The translations under genes and the position numbers were made by a program. A DNA stretch of 29,821 nt, from positions 1 through 29,821 of the forward strand of contig DATDUW010000004.1 in assembly GCA_035290185.1 (NCBI GenBank), written 5' to 3'. This stretch comes from DATDUW01 sp035290185. GTDB taxonomy: Bacteria; Patescibacteriota; Patescibacteriia; UBA9934; GWF2-40-263. Numbering within the stretch: the first letter of the stretch is position 1; every line of letters starts with the position of its first letter. The notes beneath the pieces are model-generated. The model ran no database searches. It was given only the letters and a program-made list of their open reading frames with translations, and was not told the DNA's origin. This document shows positions 8,131 to 15,848 of this stretch, piece by piece.

Positions 8131-8152
8131 ACGCATTTTATTCCGAGAATCT

Positions 8153-9106
8153 ATGTTTTCCGAATCAAAAAAAATAAAAATTCTCGCCGTTGTCGGGCCG
8201 ACTGCCAGCGGAAAGACTACATTGGCCATCGCACTTGCCAAACGGTTTAACGGGGAAATTATCGCTGCGGATTCGCGAACGGTCTATCGCGGCATGGATA
8301 TTGGTACAGCTAAGCCCAAAGGAACGTGGAAGTCCTGTCTCATCGTCGAAGATATCCCGCACTGGGGTATTGATCTCGTTGAGCCGGACGAAGAATTCAA
8401 TGTTTCGCATTTTCAGGAATATGCGAAAAAGAAAATTCATGAGATTACTGGTCGCGGACGTCTCCCCATGCTCGTGGGCGGTACGGGGCTTTGGGTCGAA
8501 GCTGTTGTTGATGCTCTGAACCTTTCAAACGTGCCGCCGGATCTGACGCTGCGGGCCGAATTTGAAACGCGTTCCGTCAACGATCTTTTCACCGAGTACA
8601 AACACCTGGATCCGGAGGGGGCTTTGGTTATCGATGACAATAACAAACGACGCCTTGTTCGTGCCCTTGAAGTCTGCCGGATTACTGGCCGTCCATTCTC
8701 CTCTCTTCGCCGAAAAGGAGATGCACCTTATAACTGTTTCTGGCTTGCTCCAGACATTTCGAAAGAAGAATTGGACCGCCGCATCGATGTGCGGGTAGAT
8801 GAAATGGTCGCCCAGGGACTCGTGACGGAAGTCCGTGCCCTGTACGACCGTTTTGGTTGTGATGCTGTTGCTATGTCTGGCATTGGATATCGGCAGATTT
8901 GTCGTTTTTTCGAAGATAAATGCACCCTTGCGGAAGCGATTGGGGATATCAAAAAAGACACCCGTCAGTATGCCAAGCGTCAGCTAACATGGTTTCGGCG
9001 CAATGAGAGGATTCATTGGGTGAAGGGGAAAGAAGAAGCCGTTATTACAGCACTGGAACTGAAAATATATGATCCATCTCACGGAGGATCAACGGAAAGT
9101 CGTTGA
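8153..9106 (+). CDS. miaA: tRNA dimethylallyltransferase
   Basis: Adds the dimethylallyl group to A37 of tRNA, the substrate of MiaB. The 317-residue protein has the P-loop GPTASGKTT (15-23), then AADSR (D40) and the MDIGTAKPKG block of the IPP-transferase family. The VGGTGLW and SGIGYRQ motifs are also present, with a basic C-terminal region (KKDTRQYAKRQLTWFRR). An upstream frame to 8117 runs into the repeat; ATG 8153 fits the family and has T at -1. The 3' end overlaps the nucleotidyltransferase gene by 38 bases. In many bacteria miaA and miaB are linked, so the DUF559 element probably inserted into an existing miaBA pair. Confidence 0.95.
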   Translation: MFSESKKIKILAVVGPTASGKTTLAIALAKRFNGEIIAADSRTVYRGMDIGTAKPKGTWKSCLIVEDIPHWGIDLVEPDEEFNVSHFQEYAKKKIHEITGRGRLPMLVGGTGLWVEAVVDALNLSNVPPDLTLRAEFETRSVNDLFTEYKHLDPEGALVIDDNNKRRLVRALEVCRITGRPFSSLRRKGDAPYNCFWLAPDISKEELDRRIDVRVDEMVAQGLVTEVRALYDRFGCDAVAMSGIGYRQICRFFEDKCTLAEAIGDIKKDTRQYAKRQLTWFRRNERIHWVKGKEEAVITALELKIYDPSHGGSTESR

Positions 9107-9374
9107 GGAAATTTTGTGTAGGCTGATTCCAGAAGCTCGTGTGATTGTTTTTGGTTCTCGCATTTCTGGGAGACAGAAACCGTTTTCGGATCTTGATCTG
9201 GCCATTGACACAGGGAAACCATTGTCTCTTTCATCTTTAGCCGAGTTGCGCGATGCCTTCAGCGAATCGAGGTTACCATTCCGTGTTGATCTCGTGGATA
9301 TAGCGACGCTTTCAGATGAATTTCGTGGCGTGATTTTGCAACAGTTCGAAGTCCTTCAAGATGGGAGAAACTAG
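9069..9374 (+). CDS. MNT-type nucleotidyltransferase, orphan
   Basis: A 101-residue minimal nucleotidyltransferase with the family core: G29-S30-R in VFGSR, then S40-D41-L-D43 and a third Asp at D74 in FRVDLVD. Such proteins are often antitoxins of HEPN/MNT type VII modules, where they AMPylate a HEPN toxin. No HEPN gene is next to it: the upstream gene is miaA and downstream is an unrelated isolated gene. It overlaps the 3' end of miaA by 38 bases and is presumably co-transcribed and coupled. All three catalytic acidic residues appear present, so it is probably active, with unknown target. Confidence 0.82.
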   Translation: MIHLTEDQRKVVEEILCRLIPEARVIVFGSRISGRQKPFSDLDLAIDTGKPLSLSSLAELRDAFSESRLPFRVDLVDIATLSDEFRGVILQQFEVLQDGRN

Positions 9375-9432
9375 GATTAGTTATGTGTTATGAAAATTTG
9401 AAGAGAAATTTGTTGATTCTTGTTAAGAATAC

Positions 9433-9460
9433 TTGACATTTTTTCTTTTCTTGGTAGGAT
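9433..9460 (+). promoter_or_regulatory. Strong sigma70-like promoter with extended -10
   Basis: Perfect TTGACA (9433-9438), a 16-base spacer and TAGGAT (9455-9460), with TGG before the -10. The predicted start near 9467 gives a leader of about 65 bases before the gene at 9533. Confidence 0.75.
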
Positions 9461-9532
9461 TGACCTCGTGCTTTTTTGCACCTTCAGAAACCTGTAGAAA
9501 GAGAGCCCGGTGTGGGTTCGGAGGACTTGTAA

Positions 9533-10573
9533 ATGAAAAGAGCGAGAGTGTTTTTGTTGATGACGGCTCTGCTCCTTATGGTGGGAGTGGGGTGTGCCGA
9601 AAGGGTTTCTTACGTTCGGGAGAACGATTGGGGCTTCCTGAGGGAAGAGCGGCGGTCTGAGGCGCGGAAACGATACGATCAGGCTCTCGACCCAACGAGT
9701 TACTGTTACGATCCGGCATCTCAGAACTATTCCTCTCTCTCGACGTGTGCATTCAACCTCGAGTTGAACCTCTATCGTGCGCGGATTCACGCATTTGCGA
9801 CCAGTTCGGTCGCCGTGAATCTTTATGATCTCTACTTCCGGCTCACCAAGGTTCCGGACCCGAGGGGCAGCTATGGACCCGACTTCCCGGCCCTCAAGGC
9901 GCTCGAAGTGGCCAAACGGTATAATCTCGGCCGAGGCAAGGTGGTTGCGGCAGCAAACATCGCCATCGAGTATCACCTCGATAAAGCCAACTATGGCAAC
10001 TTCGATGCGAGGCATGCTCTGTTGATCGCCCGTGAGAATGATCTCCCGATCGACGCGGCTTGCGCGGCGGTTCGTGAAGACCCCCTATGGCATCGGATGC
10101 TTGGCACCATGGACGGCGAGGAGTGGAGCATGGATATCCTCGATTGGTGCGGGATTCCGGTTTCGGATCACTCTACGCTTCGTCTCCGCCCAGAATCGGC
10201 TGGCTACCTGAGAGGGTACCATAGACTGGAGGATCTCTCCGGCTCGCGGCTTTCCAAGTATGTCCAGGCCGAGGCCGACTATTGCAGGTTCGAGGTCAAG
10301 TTCTATTGCGGAATAGCCGACATCTCGCAGTGTAAGGTCGATGACGAGCTGGCCTGGGCGAATGTGATGATTTCGTGCACGAGACCAATGCTTCTGGAGG
10401 TTGCAACCGCGCCCGATGTGATTTCGAGACACAAGGCTGTCGTGGCCGCCAATAAGGCCTTGGATTGGCAGCTTCAGTGGTGGTCTCAGCGCGCCAGCGA
10501 AGGCGATGAGCGAGCCGCGGATTTTGCTTCGGAGATCCGTGGACGGATTGAGGCTCTGAAATCGGAGATATAA
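9533..10573 (+). CDS. Hypothetical secreted protein or lipoprotein
   Basis: No family is recognised in this 346-residue protein. A basic start (MKRAR) and a hydrophobic run to about residue 20 end at C21, so it is either a lipoprotein with an unusual lipobox (VGVGC) or a cleaved secreted protein. The mature part is hydrophilic, with eight further cysteines, several next to aromatic residues (SYCYD, DWCGI, DYCRF, FYCGI). Disulfides are possible. The second half has helical repeats of the form ALEVAKRYN, VVAAANIAIEY, HALLIAREN and VVAANKALDWQ, which suggests an alpha-solenoid. GGAGG lies eight bases before the ATG. It has its own promoter and terminator, and its C-ending codons (CTC, GTC, GAC) differ from the core genes. 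Confidence 0.8.
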   Translation: MKRARVFLLMTALLLMVGVGCAERVSYVRENDWGFLREERRSEARKRYDQALDPTSYCYDPASQNYSSLSTCAFNLELNLYRARIHAFATSSVAVNLYDLYFRLTKVPDPRGSYGPDFPALKALEVAKRYNLGRGKVVAAANIAIEYHLDKANYGNFDARHALLIARENDLPIDAACAAVREDPLWHRMLGTMDGEEWSMDILDWCGIPVSDHSTLRLRPESAGYLRGYHRLEDLSGSRLSKYVQAEADYCRFEVKFYCGIADISQCKVDDELAWANVMISCTRPMLLEVATAPDVISRHKAVVAANKALDWQLQWWSQRASEGDERAADFASEIRGRIEALKSEI

Positions 10574-10605
10574 GGCTGGTCTTGCCCTGTTTGAGATCTC
10601 TATCA

Positions 10606-10680
10606 GCCTCCGACAAACCGCTCCCGCATGCCGATTCGGCGCGGGTTACTCTGGCGGTAAGTCGGGGGCGTTTTATTTTG
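10606..10680 (+). terminator. Long segmented intrinsic terminator
   Basis: Three nested stems stack into one rod: a 9-bp outer stem (10606-10614 with 10661-10669, one wobble), a 5-bp middle stem (10617-10621 with 10654-10658), and an inner cccgc/gcggg stem (10623-10627 with 10641-10645) capped by a gccg/cggc hairpin. GTTTTATTTTG follows. It ends the gene at 9533. The T-run overlaps the stop codon of the small minus-strand ORF. Confidence 0.75.
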
Positions 10681-10843
10681 TTTCCCCCCTTCGTTCTTGC
10701 CGAAATGCTTCCGGAGCGCCAAGGCGTTTTTTAAGTTGAATCAAATAGGATTCAGTCATTTTTCCCGTTCCTTTTTCTAGAACCTTTTCTTCATCAGGAA
10801 TAGGAAATGGTTCAGCAACATCCTCCATTGAATCCCTTAACAT
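10673..10843 (-). CDS. Small acidic/basic protein downstream of gatB
   Basis: A 56-residue frame starts at ATG 10843 and stops at 10673. No family is recognised. The N-terminal half is acidic (MEDVAEPFPIPDEEKVLEKG), and the C-terminal half is basic and helix-forming (YLIQLKKRLGAPEAFRQERR). The start has T at -1 like the core genes. A second ATG at 10828 has AAGGG five bases upstream and would give 51 residues. It follows gatB on the same strand, 63 bases after its stop, at the end of a long run of same-strand genes. Its residue pattern looks like a real protein, but its length and lack of homologues I know keep confidence moderate. Confidence 0.5.
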   Translation of the reverse strand: MLRDSMEDVAEPFPIPDEEKVLEKGTGKMTESYLIQLKKRLGAPEAFRQERRGETK

Positions 10844-10906
10844 AGGGGGAAAAATTAACGATTTTTTAGCTTAAGGAGTAAGATTTTTTTGATGATTGAG
10901 AGTGGT

Positions 10907-12436
10907 CTAGGGTTTCTCCTCTAATTGTATGAGGAGCAAATTTTGTGCCATCCCAGGATCCGCTTTTCCCTCCGTCTCTTTCATAATCATGCCAATGAAG
11001 AATTTGAGGAGTTGCTTTTCACCTGCTTGATAACGTGTTACTTCCTGTTGGTTCTGATTTAGAACGCGTTTTACAGCATCGGAAATGGTCTGTTCATCGG
11101 AGATGAGATCAAGTTGTCGGTCTTCCATGATTTGAGAAGGATCTTTGCCGGTTTCAAGCATTTCTGTGAGGACAACGATACCGTTAGAAGTAGAGAGTTT
11201 TCCATTCGCGAGCAAAGTGATGAATTCGGCAAAATTTTCCGGATCGATTTTGAGGTTCTCTATCGTGAGGTTCCGTTCGTTCAGGAGTCCTCCGAGTTTG
11301 GATGTGAGCCAGCCACTTACGAGTTTGGCGAGTCGCTTACGATTCTGTTCCACTTTTTCCTCCCCGGCCGCCTCAAGGGAAGTAATCCAATCTTCCAATT
11401 CAGAAAAGACATGTTCGGCGTAATCCGCAAGCCTGGGATCGTCACACAAGAGCCGTGCATCTACGGAGTCCAGGAGGAATTCATCCATAAAGCGTTCCCG
11501 TCGCGCGGCCGGAAGCTCGGAAAGTCGGGCCTTTTCTTCATCTGTTATCGTCGCGAGTTCCAATGGAGGAATATCCGGCTCGGGGAAGTAGCGATAGTCT
11601 TCAGCCCCCTCTTTCTCCCGCTGCGGTTCGGTTATCTGTTTGGTATCGTTCCATCCGCGCGTGGAACTTACCACCGGCGGAGTGCCAGCTTCCCAAAGTT
11701 TGGTTTGTCGCTGGATTTCATACGCAAGCGCCCGTTCCACAGCTTTAAAAGAATTGATATTTTTGATTTCCGTTTTTGGGTTTAAGGTTTCCTTGAGCGG
11801 CAGGCCTTCTTCGTCCACTTCGCGCAAGGAAATGTTGGCATCGCATCGCAGCTGTCCCTTTTCCATGTCTGCGTCTGAAACGCCAAGCGAGCGCGCGATG
11901 AGACGCAGTTCTTGAAGGAATGCTTTGGTTTCGTGCGGAGAACGGAAATCGGGTTCGGTCACGACCTCGATGAGTGGAATGCCTGAACGGTTGAAGTCTA
12001 CGAAGGTTTTTTCAACGTCTCCCTCTGTTGAATGGAATGATTTGGCCGCGTCTTCTTCCAGGTGAACGCGCGTAATACCAATGCGGATACGGGCGCGCTT
12101 TCCTCCTGGCGCGTCAACTTCTAAGAATCCCTCACGAGCAATCGGAAGATCGTATTGCGAGATTTGATAACCCTTTGGGAGATCGGGATAAAAATAGTGT
12201 TTGCGATCGAATTTTGAAAAAGGGGCAATGGAACACCCGAGGGCCAGACCGGTCCGTACGATCCAGCGCACAGCCTGTTCGTTTGGAACGGGAAGAGCAC
12301 CGGGTTGTGCCGTACAAACCGGACAGATGTTCGTGTTGGGAGCCACAGCCTCGCGGGCAGGGCAGGAGCAGAACATTTTCGAGGCGGTCTTGAGCTGGAG
12401 GTGGATTTCAAGACCGATGACAGGGGAAAGTTTCAT
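10907..12436 (-). CDS. gatB: Asp-tRNA(Asn)/Glu-tRNA(Gln) amidotransferase subunit B
   Basis: The tRNA-binding and kinase-like subunit of GatCAB, which amidates mischarged Glu-tRNA(Gln) and Asp-tRNA(Asn). The 509-residue protein opens with VIGLEIHLQL and has two zinc-knuckle-like cysteine pairs (FCSC and CPVC). The PGALPVPN and HYFYPDLPKGYQISQYDLPI blocks diagnostic of GatB follow. The C-terminal 150 residues form the YqeY-like tail domain. gatA and gatC are not in the window. It is the sixth gene of a minus-strand run and starts 55 bases after the stop of a membrane protein gene. No Shine-Dalgarno site precedes it, and T is at -1. Confidence 0.96.
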   Translation of the reverse strand: MKLSPVIGLEIHLQLKTASKMFCSCPAREAVAPNTNICPVCTAQPGALPVPNEQAVRWIVRTGLALGCSIAPFSKFDRKHYFYPDLPKGYQISQYDLPIAREGFLEVDAPGGKRARIRIGITRVHLEEDAAKSFHSTEGDVEKTFVDFNRSGIPLIEVVTEPDFRSPHETKAFLQELRLIARSLGVSDADMEKGQLRCDANISLREVDEEGLPLKETLNPKTEIKNINSFKAVERALAYEIQRQTKLWEAGTPPVVSSTRGWNDTKQITEPQREKEGAEDYRYFPEPDIPPLELATITDEEKARLSELPAARRERFMDEFLLDSVDARLLCDDPRLADYAEHVFSELEDWITSLEAAGEEKVEQNRKRLAKLVSGWLTSKLGGLLNERNLTIENLKIDPENFAEFITLLANGKLSTSNGIVVLTEMLETGKDPSQIMEDRQLDLISDEQTISDAVKRVLNQNQQEVTRYQAGEKQLLKFFIGMIMKETEGKADPGMAQNLLLIQLEEKP

Positions 12437-12491
12437 AGGTCATGCTGTGCGTTTGAAAATAGGGGTCGTAGAGAAGAGTCGCGATCGCTCT

Positions 12492-13259
12492 CTATAATGT
12501 TTGTCTTTCGGTCACGTGGACAAACGCACGGTATACCAACACTTGGTAGGCAGCAAGCAGAGGGAGAAAAAACAGGTCACCAACGGCGGAAACAACACGG
12601 ACCCATGGAGAGATGGATTCGTGAAGAAGAACTTCGGGATTCCATCCTTCCAATCCTCCAAGTATTCCAAGGAGGGCCGATTCTGCAAGAAGAAACAAAA
12701 GAAAGAGAAAGGCAGGACCGGCCAGGAGCCTCCAGGCGGCTTTCCAGAATCTTCCCTTGACCAATGCTCGGGCTCGAAGAAAGGCATTGAGACCACGTTT
12801 TTCTTCCAGAATGGCGGACAAGGGAGCGAATCCAAACCAGACGATGCAAAGAAGGGCTGGAAAAATGAAAAGGAGAAAACCACCCAGTAAGACAGCAGCC
12901 AAGAGCAGTTCAACGGTCAAGACGGAAGGAAAGAGAAGCCAAGTTTTTTTTGAAAGCGGGGCAAACGGAAGGGAGGGTGTTTCAAGAAAATGGCGGACAA
13001 GGAGTGGAAGGAGAATACCAAGCCAAAAGGCCACAGCGGTCTGGACAAGGGAGAAAAAAAAGATGGCCGCCCTAACCCATCCGCTTGTTTCCGATCCCGT
13101 CTGAAACAAGAAGAGGGGGAAATTGGCTGCCAAAAGCCACCCCGAATATCCCAAGAGAATCGTTGCATGCGTCCGCAGGATTGACCAGGCTTCCGTCAAG
13201 AGATTTCGGACGGAAGGGAGTTCAAGGGAGGGGTTATCCTGGCGTTTCGGTTCATCCAT
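12492..13259 (-). CDS. Multi-pass membrane protein, paralogue of the upstream gene
   Basis: A 255-residue integral membrane protein with about five or six hydrophobic segments. No named family is certain. It shares layout with the gene immediately upstream: a soluble N-terminal stretch with SxxxAW, a first helix, and a conserved cytoplasmic-looking motif (EEKRGLNAFLRARALVKGRF) before the last helices. This motif is typical of the membrane domain seen in glycerophosphodiester phosphodiesterase-like and DUF975-like proteins, where ALxRSxxLxKGxxW occurs. It starts 14 bases after the upstream stop, so they are co-transcribed. The pair may work as a heteromer. Function unknown. Confidence 0.82.
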   Translation of the reverse strand: MDEPKRQDNPSLELPSVRNLLTEAWSILRTHATILLGYSGWLLAANFPLFLFQTGSETSGWVRAAIFFFSLVQTAVAFWLGILLPLLVRHFLETPSLPFAPLSKKTWLLFPSVLTVELLLAAVLLGGFLLFIFPALLCIVWFGFAPLSAILEEKRGLNAFLRARALVKGRFWKAAWRLLAGPAFLFLLFLLAESALLGILGGLEGWNPEVLLHESISPWVRVVSAVGDLFFLPLLAAYQVLVYRAFVHVTERQTL

Positions 13260-13273
13260 AGGAACGTTGACTG

Positions 13274-14179
13274 TCAGGGGTTTGTTTTTGTATCTCTGAG
13301 GTTTTCATAAACAATAACATCCGCGGACAGGAAGAGCGGATTGAAGATAATGGCAGCCAAGCCAACGAAGAGTGTTGAGAAAATGCCGGATAGGCGTACG
13401 TACAGATCGCTGTTGAGTCCCGCGACCGTGGAAAGCAGAATATCAAGGAGAAAGGCTGCTAGGGCCTGGATGGCAAAGGCTGCGAGAAAGAAGACAAGTT
13501 TGGGAAGGAACATGCGTATGGCTGCGGGCCACCATCGGCCACGGATGAGTTCTCGGGAACGCGTGAGGGCCTTTCGTCCTCGACGGCCGTCAAAGAGGAC
13601 GGCAAAGGGAGCATAGGCATAGAGGACGAGCCAACGGAAGGTTAATAGCAGCGAAGCAGCGACGCCAACAATGAGAAGCAGACCGCCGATCATGGAAACG
13701 ACTCCGGAAAGCGTCAGCCCCCCCAGGACCACCAGAAGCGATCCCGGAAGGACAAGGAGCCAGGAAGCAAGGAGGACGAGCGCTGTGAGGAATTGTGCTA
13801 GCATTACGGACCAGAACACGGAGCGAGATAATTTTGAGAAGGGATGATGGGCAAGGGGTTTGGATCCCTCGTCTTCCCGTTTGAGGACGCGTACGAGGGC
13901 GATAAACGTCAAAAGACCTGTCACAGGCGTGAGGAGAAGAGCGTTGGCGATCCAGATGGCGATGGCTGCTTGTTCCACTGGACCAAGCGACTTTTGGGCC
14001 AGCAAATCCGAGGCACTTGGGTACAGGGCAAAGGAGACAACACTCACCAACGTGGGGAGGAGGAGCCAGCCGGAAACGGCCAGGAGTTGCGGAAAGCGGG
14101 ACTTGTAGGTATCCCAGGCGTTGTCGATAATACGACCGATGGAGAGGAGGGAAGAGGAGGAAGAAGATTTTAGGGACAT
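13274..14179 (-). CDS. Multi-pass membrane protein with GPDP-membrane-domain-like motif
   Basis: A 301-residue membrane protein. It has a Ser-rich cytoplasmic N-terminus, then about six hydrophobic segments and the motif GRRGRKALTRSRELIRGRWW between helices. This is the sequence type of membrane domains related to those of glycerophosphoryl diester phosphodiesterases, without any phosphodiesterase domain attached. The following gene is a shorter relative with the same motif. It lies 75 bases after dut and has a candidate extended -10 promoter in that gap, so the two membrane genes and gatB may also be transcribed separately. Role unknown; a membrane-organising or transport function is only a guess. 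Confidence 0.82.
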   Translation of the reverse strand: MSLKSSSSSSLLSIGRIIDNAWDTYKSRFPQLLAVSGWLLLPTLVSVVSFALYPSASDLLAQKSLGPVEQAAIAIWIANALLLTPVTGLLTFIALVRVLKREDEGSKPLAHHPFSKLSRSVFWSVMLAQFLTALVLLASWLLVLPGSLLVVLGGLTLSGVVSMIGGLLLIVGVAASLLLTFRWLVLYAYAPFAVLFDGRRGRKALTRSRELIRGRWWPAAIRMFLPKLVFFLAAFAIQALAAFLLDILLSTVAGLNSDLYVRLSGIFSTLFVGLAAIIFNPLFLSADVIVYENLRDTKTNP

Positions 14180-14243
14180 AGAAAATTAGCTGGTAGGGAG
14201 CAGGTTGTTGGGTTAAAGAACCCCCCAAGCCCTTTTGGATCTC

Positions 14244-14252
14244 AGTATAGCA
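14244..14252 (-). promoter_or_regulatory. Extended -10 promoter before the membrane-protein pair
   Basis: On the minus strand TGC precedes TATACT (14249-14244), with no good -35. The same TGCTATACT string stands before the gene at 24158. Transcription would start near 14237, about 58 bases before the ATG at 14179. Confidence 0.45.
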
Positions 14253-14254
14253 AA

Positions 14255-14701
14255 TTATCCGGTTGTACCGAAATTGCCCCGGTTGGGAGCCGTGATCGTG
14301 TCGGTTTCAACAAAAGACGCGATGGCGACCGGAGTGAAAAATCCTTGCGCAATCCGTTCACCATCTTTGAGTTCGTACGGTTCGGATCCGAAGTTATGGA
14401 AAGCAAGCGTTATTTCGTCCTCAGGGCCGCAGAAATCCCAATCAAAAACCCCGATCCCATTGGCAAGCCGAATGTGTTTTTTGGCATTCGAAGATCGTGG
14501 AGCGATGAGCAGGATATATCCTATCGGCAATTGGATGACCAGGCCTGTTTTAAAGAATTTCGTTTCCCCCGGTTGGATTATTCCACCTTCCGGAACAGCA
14601 ATGTCAAAGGCAACCGCTCCTGTTGTTTTGTATTCGGGAATCGGTACATCGGATCGCAAGCGTTTAAAAACGACAGGGAGAACGAGATTACTGTCAGACA
14701 T
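14255..14701 (-). CDS. dut: dUTP diphosphatase
   Basis: Hydrolyses dUTP to dUMP, which keeps uracil out of DNA and feeds thymidylate synthase. The 148-residue protein has motif I GAVAFD (28-33), motif II APRSS (67-71) and motif III around NGIGVFDWDF with the catalytic Asp at D87. Motif IV is GERIAQG, and motif V NRGNFGTTG sits at the very C-terminus. Motif III differs from the usual I-D-x-D-Y-R-G: Phe replaces Tyr at 90 and Cys replaces Arg at 91. A longer upstream frame overlaps folA; ATG 14701, four bases after the folA stop, fits the family length and has T at -1. It is co-transcribed with folA and the kinase gene. Confidence 0.9.
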   Translation of the reverse strand: MSDSNLVLPVVFKRLRSDVPIPEYKTTGAVAFDIAVPEGGIIQPGETKFFKTGLVIQLPIGYILLIAPRSSNAKKHIRLANGIGVFDWDFCGPEDEITLAFHNFGSEPYELKDGERIAQGFFTPVAIASFVETDTITAPNRGNFGTTG

Positions 14702-14705
14702 AGGT

Positions 14706-15194
14706 CTATTTATTTTGATACCCCCGACGGACGTAGGTTGCGAAGGAGAATCCCTCGTGTTTTTCCTCTCGTAATTTGGACCAGACCGTACAATCAATTT
14801 TAGGGAAGGTAACATCTCCTTGCACTTTTTGGTTTACATGGGTGATCTCAAGTACATCACACAAACCGAAGGTTTCCCGGTAAATTTCCGCTCCACCAAT
14901 CACAAAAATTTTTTCGTCTGCGTGCGTTTCGAGAGCCGTGCTCAAATTTGGATAGACAAGAACGCCTTCCGGTGTCTGATAATCAGGTTGGTGGGTAATA
15001 ACGATGTTTTTTCGATCAGGTAGGGGCTTACCCAAGCGGGCTAAGATGGATTCGAACGTCTTCCGGCCCATAAGAACCGTATGGCCGACCGTTAAGGATT
15101 TAAAATGTCTTAAATCCTTCGGCAGATGCCAGGGAAGCTCGTTATTTTTTCCGATGATACCGTTCGCTGCCACTGCAGCAATAAGAGCGAGCAT
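14706..15194 (-). CDS. folA: Dihydrofolate reductase
   Basis: Reduces dihydrofolate to tetrahydrofolate, which thymidylate synthase consumes. The 162-residue protein is of normal length. It has NGIIGKNNELPWHLPKDL near the N-terminus with the catalytic acidic residue at D27, the VLMGRKTFESI cofactor-binding block, and IFVIGGAEIY before the C-terminal sheet. It lies between the kinase gene (7-base gap) and dut (4-base gap), and across the divergent promoter from thyA. This arrangement groups the thymidylate cycle in one place. No Shine-Dalgarno site is present, and T is at -1. Confidence 0.95.
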   Translation of the reverse strand: MLALIAAVAANGIIGKNNELPWHLPKDLRHFKSLTVGHTVLMGRKTFESILARLGKPLPDRKNIVITHQPDYQTPEGVLVYPNLSTALETHADEKIFVIGGAEIYRETFGLCDVLEITHVNQKVQGDVTFPKIDCTVWSKLREEKHEGFSFATYVRRGYQNK

Positions 15195-15201
15195 ACGCCG
15201 A

Positions 15202-15789
15202 CTAAGTTTCGTGGGACTCGAACCAATTTAAAAATTCGCGGATTTGCCGATGGTATTCCTCCAGGGATTCCACATTGAGGATAGTGTAGTCCGCCATGGC
15301 GATCGGCCCACCTTTTGCAATATTTTCAATCTCAGCCACATCGCGGGCGGCCGCGGCTTCACGAGAAAAAGGACGGTTGCGCAAATCTACATCCTTGGCG
15401 TCCGTAAATCTTTTTTCTAGTCGTTCGTATCTCAGGCGTGGCGGGGCGTACACGGCCGCGACGATCAGTCGGTTTCCGTACCGTTCTTTTAAGACTTTGT
15501 ACTCATCCCAACTGTACAAGCCGTCCCCCACGACGTTTCCTTTTTCCAGCAACGCGTCGAATTTTGGGATGTTAAGAATAGCAAAAGCAGCCATGCCATG
15601 CTCTTTACGCAACCTTTCTCGGATTTCTCTTTCCAGTGTTTCCGTTGGTTGCAGTTCTTCTTGTTTTATTTTGTCCAAGACAATTTGACCGAATCGAACG
15701 TAGCCGAATCCCTGTTTGACCAATTCGTCCGCAAAGGCGCTTTTTCCGCTTCCGCACATGCCGACAATAGCAATGAGTTTATTTTGCAC
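15202..15789 (-). CDS. UPF0200-like P-loop nucleotide kinase
   Basis: A 195-residue P-loop kinase with Walker A GMCGSGKS (10-17). It resembles the UPF0200 / dephospho-CoA-kinase-like family, best known from archaea: an RFGQIV block follows the first helix, RERLRKEHGMAAFA comes in the middle, and the VVGDGLYSWDEYKVLK switch region follows. The later VAAVYAPPRLRYERL strand-helix and the ADYTILN end also fit. It starts at GTG 15789 with T at -1. It is the first gene of a run with folA and dut, and it diverges from thyA. By context it may phosphorylate dTMP or another pyrimidine nucleotide, but no residue seen proves the substrate. It could also be a repair or signalling kinase. Confidence 0.82.
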   Translation of the reverse strand: MQNKLIAIVGMCGSGKSAFADELVKQGFGYVRFGQIVLDKIKQEELQPTETLEREIRERLRKEHGMAAFAILNIPKFDALLEKGNVVGDGLYSWDEYKVLKERYGNRLIVAAVYAPPRLRYERLEKRFTDAKDVDLRNRPFSREAAAARDVAEIENIAKGGPIAMADYTILNVESLEEYHRQIREFLNWFESHET

Positions 15790-15819
15790 AGTTTTTTAAA
15801 AAAGAAGGTTTTTAAGCCT

Positions 15820-15848
15820 TTGACCATTCGCTGAGGCGATTTTATACT
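15820..15848 (+). promoter_or_regulatory. thyA promoter
   Basis: TTGACC (15820-15825), a 17-base spacer and TATACT (15843-15848). The predicted start is near 15855, about 30 bases before thyA. Its -10 overlaps the -10 of the opposite promoter. Confidence 0.72.

Noticed and set aside
10606..10669. tRNA-like or structured non-coding RNA downstream of the gene at 9533
   Set aside because: The nested stems form one rod, not a cloverleaf, have no anticodon or T-loop signature, and end in a T-run, so terminator is the simplest reading.
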